Shown: piece by piece, positions 1 to 9,078 of the stretch | Position numbering within the stretch: position 1 is the stretch's first letter | How the letters are laid out: each line of letters starts with the position of its first letter | Assembly (NCBI GenBank): GCA_903900705.1 | Contig: CAIUOG010000055.1 | Span: 1-64,000 of the forward strand | Direction of reading: 5' to 3' | Origin: an uncultured Acidobacteriia bacterium | Lineage (GTDB): Bacteria; Acidobacteriota; Terriglobia; Bryobacterales; Bryobacteraceae | Length of the DNA: 64,000 bases | Program-made: the position numbers and the translations under genes | The notes under the pieces: generated by a model | Database searches by the model: none | What the model saw: the letters and a program-made list of their open reading frames with translations, nothing else | Told to the model about the DNA's origin: nothing

Positions 1-81
1 AATAACTTCTACCAGTTCGGCAGAAACTGGGTACCGCAGTATTCGGTCGGCGTGGGCTGGAGTTTCGGTCGCGGCGAATAG
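1..81 (+). CDS. C-terminal fragment of a CDS entering from the left edge, possibly an outer-membrane protein
   Basis: Frame 1 reads NNFYQFGRNWVPQYSVGVGWSFGRGE*; aromatic/Gly alternation resembles a barrel C-terminus. Confidence 0.5.
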   Translation, partial: NNFYQFGRNWVPQYSVGVGWSFGRGE

Positions 82-90
82 AGTAATAGA

Positions 91-118
91 AAAGGACCCG
101 GATTTCTCCGGGTCCTTT
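91..118. terminator. Bidirectional Rho-independent terminator
   Basis: AAAGGACCCGGA-TTTC-TCCGGGTCCTTT, perfect 12-bp stem followed by T's; lies between two convergent genes. Confidence 0.85.
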
Positions 119-138
119 TTCCTTTTCCAGAATAATTC

Positions 139-1527
139 TTACTGCTTGATGATCTGACCGTCGCGCTTCCGGAGTTCGCCCCAGCCGCCATTGAGGTTGC
201 TCCGTCCACCCACGCCGCTGCTGGGGGCGCGTCCGCTGTCAGCCCCGGACTGGAACGGGAACTTCGCGGCAGCCTTCTCATCCACTTCGATTCCCCAACC
301 CGGCTTGGTGCTGGGCCAGATGTAGCCGTCTTCCAGCACGGGACAGCCGTGAAACACTTCGCGGGAATTGGCATTGAAGGCGGAGTATTCCTGCACGCCG
401 AAGTTGTAGCTGACAACGTCGAGCGTGACATTCGCCATGTGGCCGATGGGTGAGACGTCCCCCGGACCGTGCCACGCGGTTTTCACGCCGAAATGCTCGC
501 CCAGAATCGCAATCTTGCGGCACGGCGTGAAGCCGCCCGCTTGAGAGACGTGAACGCGGATATAGTCGATCAGCCGTTCGGCCATCAGCGGGGTCCACTC
601 GTGCGGACTGTTGAAGAGTTCACCCATCGCCAGAGGTGTGGCGCACTGCTGTTTGATCAGCCGGAAATACGAGATATCTTCGGGAGACAACACATCTTCG
701 AGGAACAGCAGCTTGAACTTCTCCACATCTTTCGCAAACTGCACCGCCTGATTGGGCGTGACGCGCTCATGCACGTCATGCAGCAGGTTGATTTCTTCCC
801 CCAACTGGGTGCGGCAGGCATCGAAAAGCTTCAGCGCGCGGCGAATGTAAGGCAGTGGTTCGAAAACCGCGCCATCGTGCAAACCCTTCACGGCGGGAAC
901 GGCATTCGCGCCGCCGCGCCCGCCCGCGCCGTAACCGTCATAGCCCGGGGTATTGACCTGCACGCGGACGTTGCGGAAGCCCTGCTCCATGAACATCTTT
1001 GCCTGATCGATGGTCTGCTGGATTTCGGCTCCCGAAGCATGCGTGTAGGCATCCGCCGCTTCCCGGCACTTACCGCCCACCAAATCGTATACCGGCATTT
1101 TCGCCATGCGGCCCTTGATGTCCCAAAGCGCCTGATCCACGCCGCTGATGGCGTTGTTCAGCACCGGGCCGTTTTTCCAGTAGGAACTGTCGTAGCAGAG
1201 CTGCCAGGTGTCCTCAATCCGGTCCACGGGGTGGTTCAGCAGCAATGGCTTGAGATAACGCTCGACCGCGGGCTTCACGAGATCAGCACGCTGGGTAAAC
1301 GTGGCGCAGCCGTAGCCATAAAGACCATCCTGGTCGGTAAGAATCTTCACCACCGACAGCCGGACTCCGGCGGGCGCGGTTTCAATCACCTGAATGTCTT
1401 TGATCTTCGGCGCGGGCAGGCCGCGAACGGCCTTCTCCACAGCCTGCTGGGCACGCTGCTCGCGGGGCGTAACGAGGCCCGCGAGGCCGGCGGCGGCGAT
1501 CGATTTCAGCACATTGCGACGCTTCAT
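139..1527 (-). CDS. Mandelate racemase/enolase-superfamily protein, mannonate dehydratase (ManD)-like, with Tat-like signal
   Basis: MKRRNVLKSIAAAGLAG leader; enolase-superfamily segments (ISGVDQALWDIKGRMAKMPVYDLVGG, LLFLEDVLSPED, WHGPGDVSPIGHMANVTLD). Confidence 0.85.
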   Translation of the reverse strand: MKRRNVLKSIAAAGLAGLVTPREQRAQQAVEKAVRGLPAPKIKDIQVIETAPAGVRLSVVKILTDQDGLYGYGCATFTQRADLVKPAVERYLKPLLLNHPVDRIEDTWQLCYDSSYWKNGPVLNNAISGVDQALWDIKGRMAKMPVYDLVGGKCREAADAYTHASGAEIQQTIDQAKMFMEQGFRNVRVQVNTPGYDGYGAGGRGGANAVPAVKGLHDGAVFEPLPYIRRALKLFDACRTQLGEEINLLHDVHERVTPNQAVQFAKDVEKFKLLFLEDVLSPEDISYFRLIKQQCATPLAMGELFNSPHEWTPLMAERLIDYIRVHVSQAGGFTPCRKIAILGEHFGVKTAWHGPGDVSPIGHMANVTLDVVSYNFGVQEYSAFNANSREVFHGCPVLEDGYIWPSTKPGWGIEVDEKAAAKFPFQSGADSGRAPSSGVGGRSNLNGGWGELRKRDGQIIKQ

Positions 1528-1551
1528 TGTGTTTTCAGAATTCTCCGTTTG

Positions 1552-1707
1552 TTAAGACTTTTCGCGGTCCTCCACCAGCGATTTGAGACGAGCGAGTTCC
1601 CGGTCAATGCGACGGCCGCGGCTGACCAGCGAGAGAACAAATGCCGTGATGATGATCCAGCCCGCCGAGTACCCGTAGAACAGGAACGTGAGATTCGTAA
1701 TGTCCAT
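1552..1707 (-). CDS. ccmD: CcmD-like small membrane protein (51 aa)
   Basis: Hand translation MDITNLTFLFYGYSAGWIIITAFVLSLVSRGRRIDRELARLKSLVEDREKS*; single TM plus charged tail; directly downstream of ccmC; absent from the ORF track. Confidence 0.75.
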   Translation of the reverse strand: MDITNLTFLFYGYSAGWIIITAFVLSLVSRGRRIDRELARLKSLVEDREKS

Positions 1708-1775
1708 CTGGTTTGAAGACCCCCTGATTCTATAACAGTGAATGCACGAACACGAAAAGCGATAAGTGATAAATC

Positions 1776-2456
1776 TTAGGCCGCATGCAACTCGCGGCGA
1801 AGCGAGTCGATTTCACGCTGGCTGGTTTCCTGATGCATGCGCACCAGCACCAGCGCGGTGCCGATGAGGAACAACGCGAGAATGCCGATGCCGAACGGCG
1901 CTTTGAACATGGGCGCCATCTGGCCGGTTTCGAGCACCGGTCCCGGATGCTGCGTGCGGACATTAGGCAACCGGATCGCCATCAACACGAGCGGAATATC
2001 GGCATAAGCGAAGATGGCGACAATCGAGGACAGGCTGGCCCGCTGCGTCGGCTCCGCGATTGCAGGGCGGATGAGCAGATAGCCCAGATAGAGCAGGAAG
2101 CACATCAGCTGCGACGTCATGCGCAGATCCCACGCCCACCAGATGCCCCACTGGTTGCGGCCCCAGATGCTGCCGGTCACCAGGTTCAACAGGATGAGCA
2201 TGGTGCCCACTTCAATGCAGGAAACGGTGATCGAGTCCCAGATAAAGTTCTTGGTGGCCAGAAACAGGATCGCCGTAATCAGCGCGACCGTGTAGAAGAT
2301 ATCGGCGTTGATGGCGGCCGGAACGTGGATGAAGATGATCCGGTAGACAGCGCCCTGCATGGCTTCGTCCGGAAGCTTGTTGAAGACGGTGTTCAGATTG
2401 AAGATCATGACCAGTGCGCCCAGCAGGCCCAGCAGGTAGACAGCTTTTTCACGCAT
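1776..2456 (-). CDS. ccmC: Heme exporter protein CcmC
   Basis: Multi-TM with WWD-type motif WGRNQWGIWWAWDLRMTSQL; in ccm operon. Confidence 0.9.
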   Translation of the reverse strand: MREKAVYLLGLLGALVMIFNLNTVFNKLPDEAMQGAVYRIIFIHVPAAINADIFYTVALITAILFLATKNFIWDSITVSCIEVGTMLILLNLVTGSIWGRNQWGIWWAWDLRMTSQLMCFLLYLGYLLIRPAIAEPTQRASLSSIVAIFAYADIPLVLMAIRLPNVRTQHPGPVLETGQMAPMFKAPFGIGILALFLIGTALVLVRMHQETSQREIDSLRRELHAA

Positions 2457-2474
2457 AGTGGACTCCTCCCAATA

Positions 2475-3158
2475 TCAAAACACTAATACAAAATCGATCA
2501 GATAGAGCGCCAGCGAAGTATAGATCAGATCGAAGCCGATCAGCAGGCGCAGCGAAGAAAGATTGTCGCCGGTCATCGATTCGCCGCCCAGCAGCGCGGT
2601 GGTGGTGCCCATGGCGCCGATCAGGAGCGGGATCAAAATGGGATACAGCAGCACCGGCAGCATGAGTTCGCGCAGCCGGACGTTGACGGTAACGGCGCTG
2701 AACGCGGTACCGACCACGGTAATGCCCCAGGTGGCGAGCAGGATTACAATCGCGAGCGAGCCGAACGACTCGGTCCAGCGAATGTTGTAGAACAGGCCGA
2801 AGACTGGCAGCGAGATCATTTCCACAATGATCAGCAGGCAGAAGGCGGCGACGGCTTTACCCAGAAAAATAGCCCAGCCGGGGGCGGGCGAAGAGATCAG
2901 CACGTCCAGACAATCGTTCGGAATCTCGCGAGCAAAACCGCGATTCACGATGAGCGCGCCGGCGAAGGAGTAGACCAGCCAGAGCAGACCGCCGGAGATG
3001 GCGTAGAGTTCTTCCCGTCCGAGGTCGAAGGCAAAGCTGAACAGCACCAGGATAACGAGTGAGAACGAGGCTGCCGCGTTGATGGATTCCTTGGTGCGCA
3101 GTTCGGTGCGGAGGTCTTTCTGCGCGATGGCCCAGGCGGTGAGAAGTCCGTGTTTCAT
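2475..3158 (-). CDS. ccmB: Heme exporter protein CcmB
   Basis: Multi-TM, KDLRTELRTKES N-terminus; adjacent to ccmA and ccmC. Confidence 0.88.
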   Translation of the reverse strand: MKHGLLTAWAIAQKDLRTELRTKESINAAASFSLVILVLFSFAFDLGREELYAISGGLLWLVYSFAGALIVNRGFAREIPNDCLDVLISSPAPGWAIFLGKAVAAFCLLIIVEMISLPVFGLFYNIRWTESFGSLAIVILLATWGITVVGTAFSAVTVNVRLRELMLPVLLYPILIPLLIGAMGTTTALLGGESMTGDNLSSLRLLIGFDLIYTSLALYLIDFVLVF

Positions 3159-3829
3159 TGCTGGCGTTCACCGTAAGTGCGATAGAGCCAGCCGGGGTCG
3201 GCCAGCATCTCCGGCGTTTGCGGCCCTTTGTGGACGATCTGGCCGCGTTCGAGCAGCGCCACATTGGTAGCCAGTTCCATGGCTTCCCGGATCTGGTGGG
3301 TCGACATGATGATGGTGGCGCCGTTGTGCAAGGCCGACTGCAGCAGGGACTGCAGGACCGCGATAGCCTTGTCATCGAGCGACGTAAACGGCTCGTCGAG
3401 CAGCAGGACTTCCGGATTGTGCAGAAATGCGCGCGCCACAGCCAGCCGCTGGCGCATGCCGCGGGAGAACTCACGGGCCATGCCGTCTTTCACGCGCGCA
3501 AGGCCAACCCGTTCGAGCGCGGCGATGGCGGCTTTGGCGGGATCGTCCACGCCCTGCAACTGGCCGAAAAGGGTCAGGTTCTCGTAGGCCGAAAGATCGT
3601 CGTAGACGCCAATGCCGTGGCCCAGATAGCCGATACGCCCGTTGATCTTCACTTCGCCTTTAGTGGGTCTGGAGAGGTTCGCCAGGATCCGGAGCAGCGT
3701 GGTCTTCCCCGCCCCGTTGCGCCCCAGAAGAGCAAGGCAGGAACCGGACGTGACTTCAAGATCGGCTCCGCGCAGCGCCGGATAGTCGCCGAAATACTTC
3801 CAGACGCGCTCAGCCGCGACCGCGAGCAT
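3155..3829 (-). CDS. ccmA: Heme ABC exporter ATP-binding protein CcmA
   Basis: Walker A GRNGAGKTT, signature FSRGMRQRLAVARAFL, Walker B VLLLDEPF. Confidence 0.92.
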   Translation of the reverse strand: MLAVAAERVWKYFGDYPALRGADLEVTSGSCLALLGRNGAGKTTLLRILANLSRPTKGEVKINGRIGYLGHGIGVYDDLSAYENLTLFGQLQGVDDPAKAAIAALERVGLARVKDGMAREFSRGMRQRLAVARAFLHNPEVLLLDEPFTSLDDKAIAVLQSLLQSALHNGATIIMSTHQIREAMELATNVALLERGQIVHKGPQTPEMLADPGWLYRTYGERQQ

Positions 3830-4913
3830 GCTTAGAAGCTTTCGTTTCCTGGACGGGTGAGTAGGAGTCGCCTTCGATCGGGTTGCCTTTGCGGTATAGG
3901 ATGATGAAGCCGAGGATCAGCATGCCGAGCACACTGCCGAGCAGGTATTTCACCGCGTTCAGCTGCGTACCAAGATCAGAAGCGCCGCTGACCAGGCTGT
4001 AGAGCTTGGGCATGTTCATGCCGAGCGCGGGCTGGCCGCCGCCGCCGGAACTCTGTCCGCCCTCCTGCTGCGCGCCGGCGTTGGGATCACTCAGTGTGCC
4101 GGTGCCTTCCACCGTGAACTTCATGACGTTCCCGGTCACGCCCCAGATGGTCGCCTGGGTACGAGGCTCCTGACCGAGGTTTTGCAGCGTGTCGCCCTTA
4201 AAGGTGACGCCGACGGGAGCGATTACACGGGTGTTCCCACCCTTGGTGATGATTTCGTTTTCGAAAATGCCAGGGCTTCGGAAGGGCATGGACCACTGGA
4301 GATCCACGCGGGACTCGCCGGGCTTAATCGGGAAGTCGAGCTTGAACGTATTGGGGCGGGAGCCTGGATCCGGCGCCTTGCGGACCGGCAGACCACCCGG
4401 GGCGAGCGCATTCACTTCCACCTTGCCCTGCGCGAGAGCGGGGAGGGCGAACTGGAGAGTGCCGTGATCGGGGTCGTTCCAGGTCGTCTTACCGTCGTTC
4501 TTAAAGACGTAACTTTCGCTCACGTTCACGTTGCCGTCGGCCGAGGGTTCAAGCAGGATCATGTGCTGATCCACCTTGGCGTCACCCTGCTTCTTCGAGG
4601 ATTCGAAGACCGGGATTTCCACGCCGGTACCGGGCGTGCCGGGAGGCAGCATTTTGTTGTACTGCACGCCGCCATAGACGGCCTGCAGGAGCAGCGGTCC
4701 CGGACCAGCGGGGACTTCTTTCGTGATCTGGAATTTCCCCTGCGCGTCGGTCTTCACGCTGTCGATGAATTGTGGCCCCTGCTGCGTCGGCTGGAAGAGG
4801 GTTACGGTCGCGCCGGCGGCGGGTTTGCCTGTGGTGGAGTTCATCACCACGCCGTCAACGGCAGCGCTGGCCATCAGGCCTGAGAGAAGGAACAGAAGAA
4901 CGGTAAACTTCAT
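3810..4913 (-). CDS. Secreted/membrane protein with carboxypeptidase-regulatory-like domain and C-terminal TM
   Basis: Start at MKFTVLLFLLSG chosen for its signal peptide; VDGVVMNSTTGKPAAGATVTLF; C-terminal TM LGSVLGMLILGFIILY. Confidence 0.75.
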   Translation of the reverse strand: MKFTVLLFLLSGLMASAAVDGVVMNSTTGKPAAGATVTLFQPTQQGPQFIDSVKTDAQGKFQITKEVPAGPGPLLLQAVYGGVQYNKMLPPGTPGTGVEIPVFESSKKQGDAKVDQHMILLEPSADGNVNVSESYVFKNDGKTTWNDPDHGTLQFALPALAQGKVEVNALAPGGLPVRKAPDPGSRPNTFKLDFPIKPGESRVDLQWSMPFRSPGIFENEIITKGGNTRVIAPVGVTFKGDTLQNLGQEPRTQATIWGVTGNVMKFTVEGTGTLSDPNAGAQQEGGQSSGGGGQPALGMNMPKLYSLVSGASDLGTQLNAVKYLLGSVLGMLILGFIILYRKGNPIEGDSYSPVQETKASKHARGRG

Positions 4914-5341
4914 TGCGTCACTTCCATCGGCTTGCCGCATTCGCCACAGAACTTCAGGGCTTTTTCGAAGGTCGCGCCGCAGCTGGGGCAGGAGTTCTTT
5001 TTCGGTTCCGGGGCTTTTGGCTCCGGCTTTGGTGCGACAGCCGGTTTGGACGCCGTGGTTAATCCCATCTCCGCCTTGATACGGTCCGTTTCTTCCAGAA
5101 CGCGCGCGAGTTCTTTCTGCAACTGCAACTTGGAGGACTGATAGTCTTCGTCAGAGAGTTTGTCCACGCGGTACTCGAACTGGAGGTCGCGCAGGTTCTC
5201 ATAGATCGACGCCTTCCTTTCGTCCAGATGACGGAATGGGGAAACCGGGGTCGGTTTCGGAAGGTCTTTCATTCGGATGAGCAGCAGGAAACCGATCATT
5301 CCGGCTCCCATCACTGCTCCAACAATCAGGCTCGGGTCCAT
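4910..5341 (-). CDS. Membrane-anchored coiled-coil zinc-ribbon protein
   Basis: N-terminal TM; C-terminal CPSCGATFEKALKFCGECG zinc ribbon; inside ccm operon. Confidence 0.75.
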   Translation of the reverse strand: MDPSLIVGAVMGAGMIGFLLLIRMKDLPKPTPVSPFRHLDERKASIYENLRDLQFEYRVDKLSDEDYQSSKLQLQKELARVLEETDRIKAEMGLTTASKPAVAPKPEPKAPEPKKNSCPSCGATFEKALKFCGECGKPMEVTQ

Positions 5342-5357
5342 TTGCGGGGAAAGTCTT

Positions 5358-5852
5358 TCAGTCCAGCTTTTCTAAGTCTTTATCGATCTGGGCGCGGTAT
5401 TTCGCCAGCACCGGATCGTCGTCCAGGTGCGCTCCGGCAGTGGCGGGAGTCAGGTGTTTGGTGCCGCGCAGTTTCTTCAGCACAATCCAGAGGACTCCGC
5501 CGCCGGCGAGAAGTCCCAGATAAGGAATTACCCAGAAGAAGGAGTTCGGATCCGCGCGGAAAATTGCCTGGCCGTACTCGCGGATGAAGCTGGCGATCAC
5601 CTGATCGTCATTCATACCCGCGCGCTGCATCTTGTAGATCTTCGTCCGCGCCGGCTTACAAAAGTGGCACTGGCCCGAAGACATATTGCAATTGACGTTT
5701 TCCTGGCAGGCGCCACACTGGCAGGCAATGTGGACGCCGACACGCTTAACGTCGTCACTTTCAATTTCCGATGCCGATTGCGCCAGAGCCGCGACGGCCA
5801 GGGCCAGAACCAGCAACGCGCGCTTCAGCAGTTTAAGCTTCGACCGGTGCAT
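5358..5852 (-). CDS. ccmH: CcmH-like cytochrome c biogenesis protein, Cys-rich variant
   Basis: CQCGACQENVNCNMSSGQCHFC followed by DDQVIASFIREYG and a C-terminal TM; overlaps ccmF. Confidence 0.8.
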   Translation of the reverse strand: MHRSKLKLLKRALLVLALAVAALAQSASEIESDDVKRVGVHIACQCGACQENVNCNMSSGQCHFCKPARTKIYKMQRAGMNDDQVIASFIREYGQAIFRADPNSFFWVIPYLGLLAGGGVLWIVLKKLRGTKHLTPATAGAHLDDDPVLAKYRAQIDKDLEKLD

Positions 5853-7839
5853 TCTTCTTCGCCATTCCTACAACTTCGGTGCGGGCATAAGACCGCGCGA
5901 CTTTGGCCGGTACCAGCGCCACTAAGGTGCCACCAATCAGGACCAGAACGCCGATCCAGATCCAGTCCACCAACGGGAAGACATAGGCCTGCAGCGTCGC
6001 CTTGTCGCCCTGCCGGGCGGCGTAGTTGATGTAGAGATCTTCGTTCAGGCGGCTGCGCAATGCCACAATTGCCGTGGCCTGCTGAGCGGCCTTATAAAAG
6101 CGCCGGGTGGGTTCGAGCGTCTCGATATGCTGACCGTTTTTCGAAACGTCCAGAATCGCGGTCTCCCACTGATAGTTCGGCGTGTCGCCCTCGGTCAGAT
6201 CCATCACCTTGAGGGTGTAAGCGCCCACCTGCATGACGCCGCCCTTATCCACTTCACCCACAGAGGTCTGGTTAAACGGGTGTCCGCTGTAACCGATGAA
6301 CATGAACACGATACCCATGTGCACCAGATAGCCACCATAGCGGCGCGTGTTGCGATGCGTCAGTTCCACCACGGCCTGGGCGAAGCTGATATTCATCTTT
6401 TCTTTGATCGCCCTCGAGCCGCGGAAGAACTCCATCACGATGGTGGCCGCGACGAAGAAGCAGAGGCTGAGCGAGATGATCGAGTAGGCGTACCGCATGC
6501 CGCCGGCGAGCAGTGCCCCGGCCACAACCAGCATGCCGATACCCGGAATCTGGAAGTTTTTCCGGATGCTTTCGATTGACGTCCGACGCCAGGCGAAGAG
6601 CGGACCAACGCCGGTGAGGAACAGCAGGAACAGGCCGATCGGGACCATCAGGCGGTTAAACCAAACGGCGTCGAGCGAGATTTTTTCGTTCGAGAACTTT
6701 TCCGTGATGACGGGGAAGAGCGTGCCCCAGAGGACGGCGAAGCAACTGGCCAGCAGGATCAGGTTGTTAAACAGGAAGCTCGACTCGCGGGAAACGACGC
6801 TCTCTAGTTCGGCTTCGCTCTTCAGATAGTTCAGGCGATCGATGATGAGCCAGACCACGGCTGCGATGCCGAGCGCGAGGAACGAGACAAAGTATTTGCC
6901 GATGGGCGACTCCGCGAACGCGTGGACGGAGCTCACAATGCCGGAACGAGTGAGGAACGTGCCGAAAATGCACAGGAAGAAGGTGGTGGAGACCAGTACC
7001 ATGTTCCAGACCTTCATCATGCCCTTCTTTTCCTGCATCATGACCGAGTGCAGGAAGGCCGTGCCCGCAAACCAGGGCAGAATCGAGGCGTTTTCCACCG
7101 GATCCCACATCCAGTAGCCGCCCCAGCCCAGAACGTGATACGCCCATGCGGAACCGAGCGCGACGCCGATGCTCTGGAACAGCCAGGTCACCAGAGTCCA
7201 CCGACGGGTCGTCAGAATCCAGCTGTCACCCGGGACTTTTTCGATCAGCGAGGCAATCGCGAAGGCGAACGGAACCGCGAAACCGACGTAGCCCAGATAC
7301 AGGAACGGCGGATGAATCACCATCGCCCAGTACTGCAGCAGCGGGTTCAGGCCCATGCCATCGGCCACGGACGTTACAACTTTATCGACGGCCAACACCT
7401 GGAAGGGGCTCACTACGAGGGTATTCAGCGTGAGGAAGAACAGCTGAATCGCGGAGAGAATCGCGACCACCCAGGGAAGCAGGTTCCGGTGCCGGCCTCG
7501 CGTGGTGAAGATCACAACGGCGCCGTAGGTGGAAAGCAGGAAGCTCCAGAAAAGGAGCGAACCTTCCTGACCACCCCACCAGGCGGCGAACTTGAAGAAC
7601 GGCGGCATGTCGCGGTTGGTGTGCGAGGCGACATAGGCCATTCTGTAGTCGCCCGTAATCAGCGAGTACACCAGAATGCCGGATGCCACGGTCACGAGGA
7701 ACCACACGGCCAGCACAGCGCGCTCGGCGCTTAAGGTGAGAAAGGGTTTCCGTTTCAGCCGTCCGACCACGCTCGCCACAATGGCGTAGAGCGAGATACA
7801 AAGGGCTAGCAGCAGAGCGAGAGCGCCTACATTTTCCAT
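5833..7839 (-). CDS. ccmF: Cytochrome c maturation protein CcmF
   Basis: Multi-TM, WGGYWMWDPVENASILPW WWD motif, WWGGQEGSLLFW. Confidence 0.94.
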   Translation of the reverse strand: MENVGALALLLALCISLYAIVASVVGRLKRKPFLTLSAERAVLAVWFLVTVASGILVYSLITGDYRMAYVASHTNRDMPPFFKFAAWWGGQEGSLLFWSFLLSTYGAVVIFTTRGRHRNLLPWVVAILSAIQLFFLTLNTLVVSPFQVLAVDKVVTSVADGMGLNPLLQYWAMVIHPPFLYLGYVGFAVPFAFAIASLIEKVPGDSWILTTRRWTLVTWLFQSIGVALGSAWAYHVLGWGGYWMWDPVENASILPWFAGTAFLHSVMMQEKKGMMKVWNMVLVSTTFFLCIFGTFLTRSGIVSSVHAFAESPIGKYFVSFLALGIAAVVWLIIDRLNYLKSEAELESVVSRESSFLFNNLILLASCFAVLWGTLFPVITEKFSNEKISLDAVWFNRLMVPIGLFLLFLTGVGPLFAWRRTSIESIRKNFQIPGIGMLVVAGALLAGGMRYAYSIISLSLCFFVAATIVMEFFRGSRAIKEKMNISFAQAVVELTHRNTRRYGGYLVHMGIVFMFIGYSGHPFNQTSVGEVDKGGVMQVGAYTLKVMDLTEGDTPNYQWETAILDVSKNGQHIETLEPTRRFYKAAQQATAIVALRSRLNEDLYINYAARQGDKATLQAYVFPLVDWIWIGVLVLIGGTLVALVPAKVARSYARTEVVGMAKKNAPVEA

Positions 7840-7888
7840 ATGTTCGGTAGATTCCTGGCGGACAGAACTTCTTTAAAATTATAAGGAC

Positions 7889-8353
7889 TTACAGCGCGGA
7901 ACGGTAGGACGAAGACTGACCTTCAGCGGGCACAATCTTCTTCTGCAGTCCGTCGGGAGCCATGCCGGGCTTCGGCGCATACTTTGAGGCGCACTTGGCC
8001 TGCACTTCCTGCGCGTGGAACAGACCATTCGAATCAAGGCGGCCACCGGCCAGCGCCTGCGCCCCGTCTTTAAAGGTATCCGGCAGCGGATCGCGTCCCT
8101 CGTAAACCACCGGGAGGACCAGAGATTCCTGCACAAGGTTAAAGCGCACGGTACCCGAACCGCGCACGATGGAGTCTTTCTGCACATCGCCGCCGACGCG
8201 AACGCGCCTTGTGGCAGCGTTGTTTCCGAGCTTGTGGAGTTCCGTGATGGTGACGTAGTACGTCTTCGAACTGCTGATGGTGGAGGTAGCCAACCACAGA
8301 AGTGAACTGACGATGATCGCCATCAGTGCCGCGAACTTTCCGTATTTTTTCAT
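7889..8353 (-). CDS. ccmE: Heme chaperone CcmE, CxxxY variant
   Basis: N-terminal TM, RVRVGGDVQKDSIVRGSGTVRFNL, VVYEGRDPLPDTFKDG, LFHAQEVQAKCASKYAP. Confidence 0.88.
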   Translation of the reverse strand: MKKYGKFAALMAIIVSSLLWLATSTISSSKTYYVTITELHKLGNNAATRRVRVGGDVQKDSIVRGSGTVRFNLVQESLVLPVVYEGRDPLPDTFKDGAQALAGGRLDSNGLFHAQEVQAKCASKYAPKPGMAPDGLQKKIVPAEGQSSSYRSAL

Positions 8354-8415
8354 TGTCCCTCTCCTACTTAAGTATAGCGTCGGGCGCTATTCAATATAGC
8401 CCCTCGCCATTTTCC

Positions 8416-9075
8416 TTACATCCGGCCATGCAGGTCGGCATGGCAAAGGAGGCACGCACTCTGCGGATCGCTCAGACCTGCCCAGGCGACTGCAAAATTC
8501 TGGTCCCGCGTGCTCCAGGAAAATACGTTCGTGCCCCGCTCCGTTGCCACTCTGGTAAATAAGTGCTTCGAAGTTGCGCCTGCGTTCCAGAACGCAGATC
8601 GTTTTTTTCGAGAGACCAGAAGCGTTGCCGAATCGTCGTTTCCAATATGATATGCCACTGCTGCAATCAGAGTGCCACGCAGTTCCACAAGCTTCGCGCC
8701 GAGTAAATGAACCTTCCCAGGAGCCGCAGAGGGGAGCTCCAGTTCAATATTTCCTTTACTTTTCAACCACTTCACGATCACCCTGGGGTCGTCGGACTGC
8801 AGGGACACCCCCTGTGCGGCATCGGCCAGAACCCGTAGGTCCTGGCTGGTGAGCTGCGCCATATCGCGCAGGCCGCCCTGCGCCTGCCAAAACAGCGCCA
8901 CGCTTGCCAGCAGCACGGTCGCGGCCAGTGCCAGCCAGACCGGAAGCTGGCTCCGTACCGGCGGCGACGCCTGCCGCGCCGGGGACTGAATCCGGTCCCA
9001 AAGACCCTCGGGAGCCATTACGGGAGGGAACTGGCTGGCCAGTTCCATTTCGAGCCAGGGCTTGCTTTCAGCCAT
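8416..9075 (-). CDS. Putative membrane anti-sigma factor with C-terminal CxxCH motif
   Basis: Cytoplasmic-type N-terminus, one TM (LPVWLALAATVLLASVALFW), periplasmic-type C-terminus ending SACLLCHADLHGRM; immediately downstream of ECF sigma gene. Confidence 0.75.
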   Translation of the reverse strand: MAESKPWLEMELASQFPPVMAPEGLWDRIQSPARQASPPVRSQLPVWLALAATVLLASVALFWQAQGGLRDMAQLTSQDLRVLADAAQGVSLQSDDPRVIVKWLKSKGNIELELPSAAPGKVHLLGAKLVELRGTLIAAVAYHIGNDDSATLLVSRKKRSAFWNAGATSKHLFTRVATERGTNVFSWSTRDQNFAVAWAGLSDPQSACLLCHADLHGRM

Positions 9076-9078
9076 CGC

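Noticed and set aside
469-1716. 415-aa plus-strand ORF
   Set aside because: Antisense to the ManD-like gene; His/Arg/Gln-rich low-complexity translation typical of a high-GC shadow ORF.
6922-7734. 270-aa plus-strand ORF
   Set aside because: Antisense to ccmF; no signal peptide or domain; composition typical of a shadow frame.
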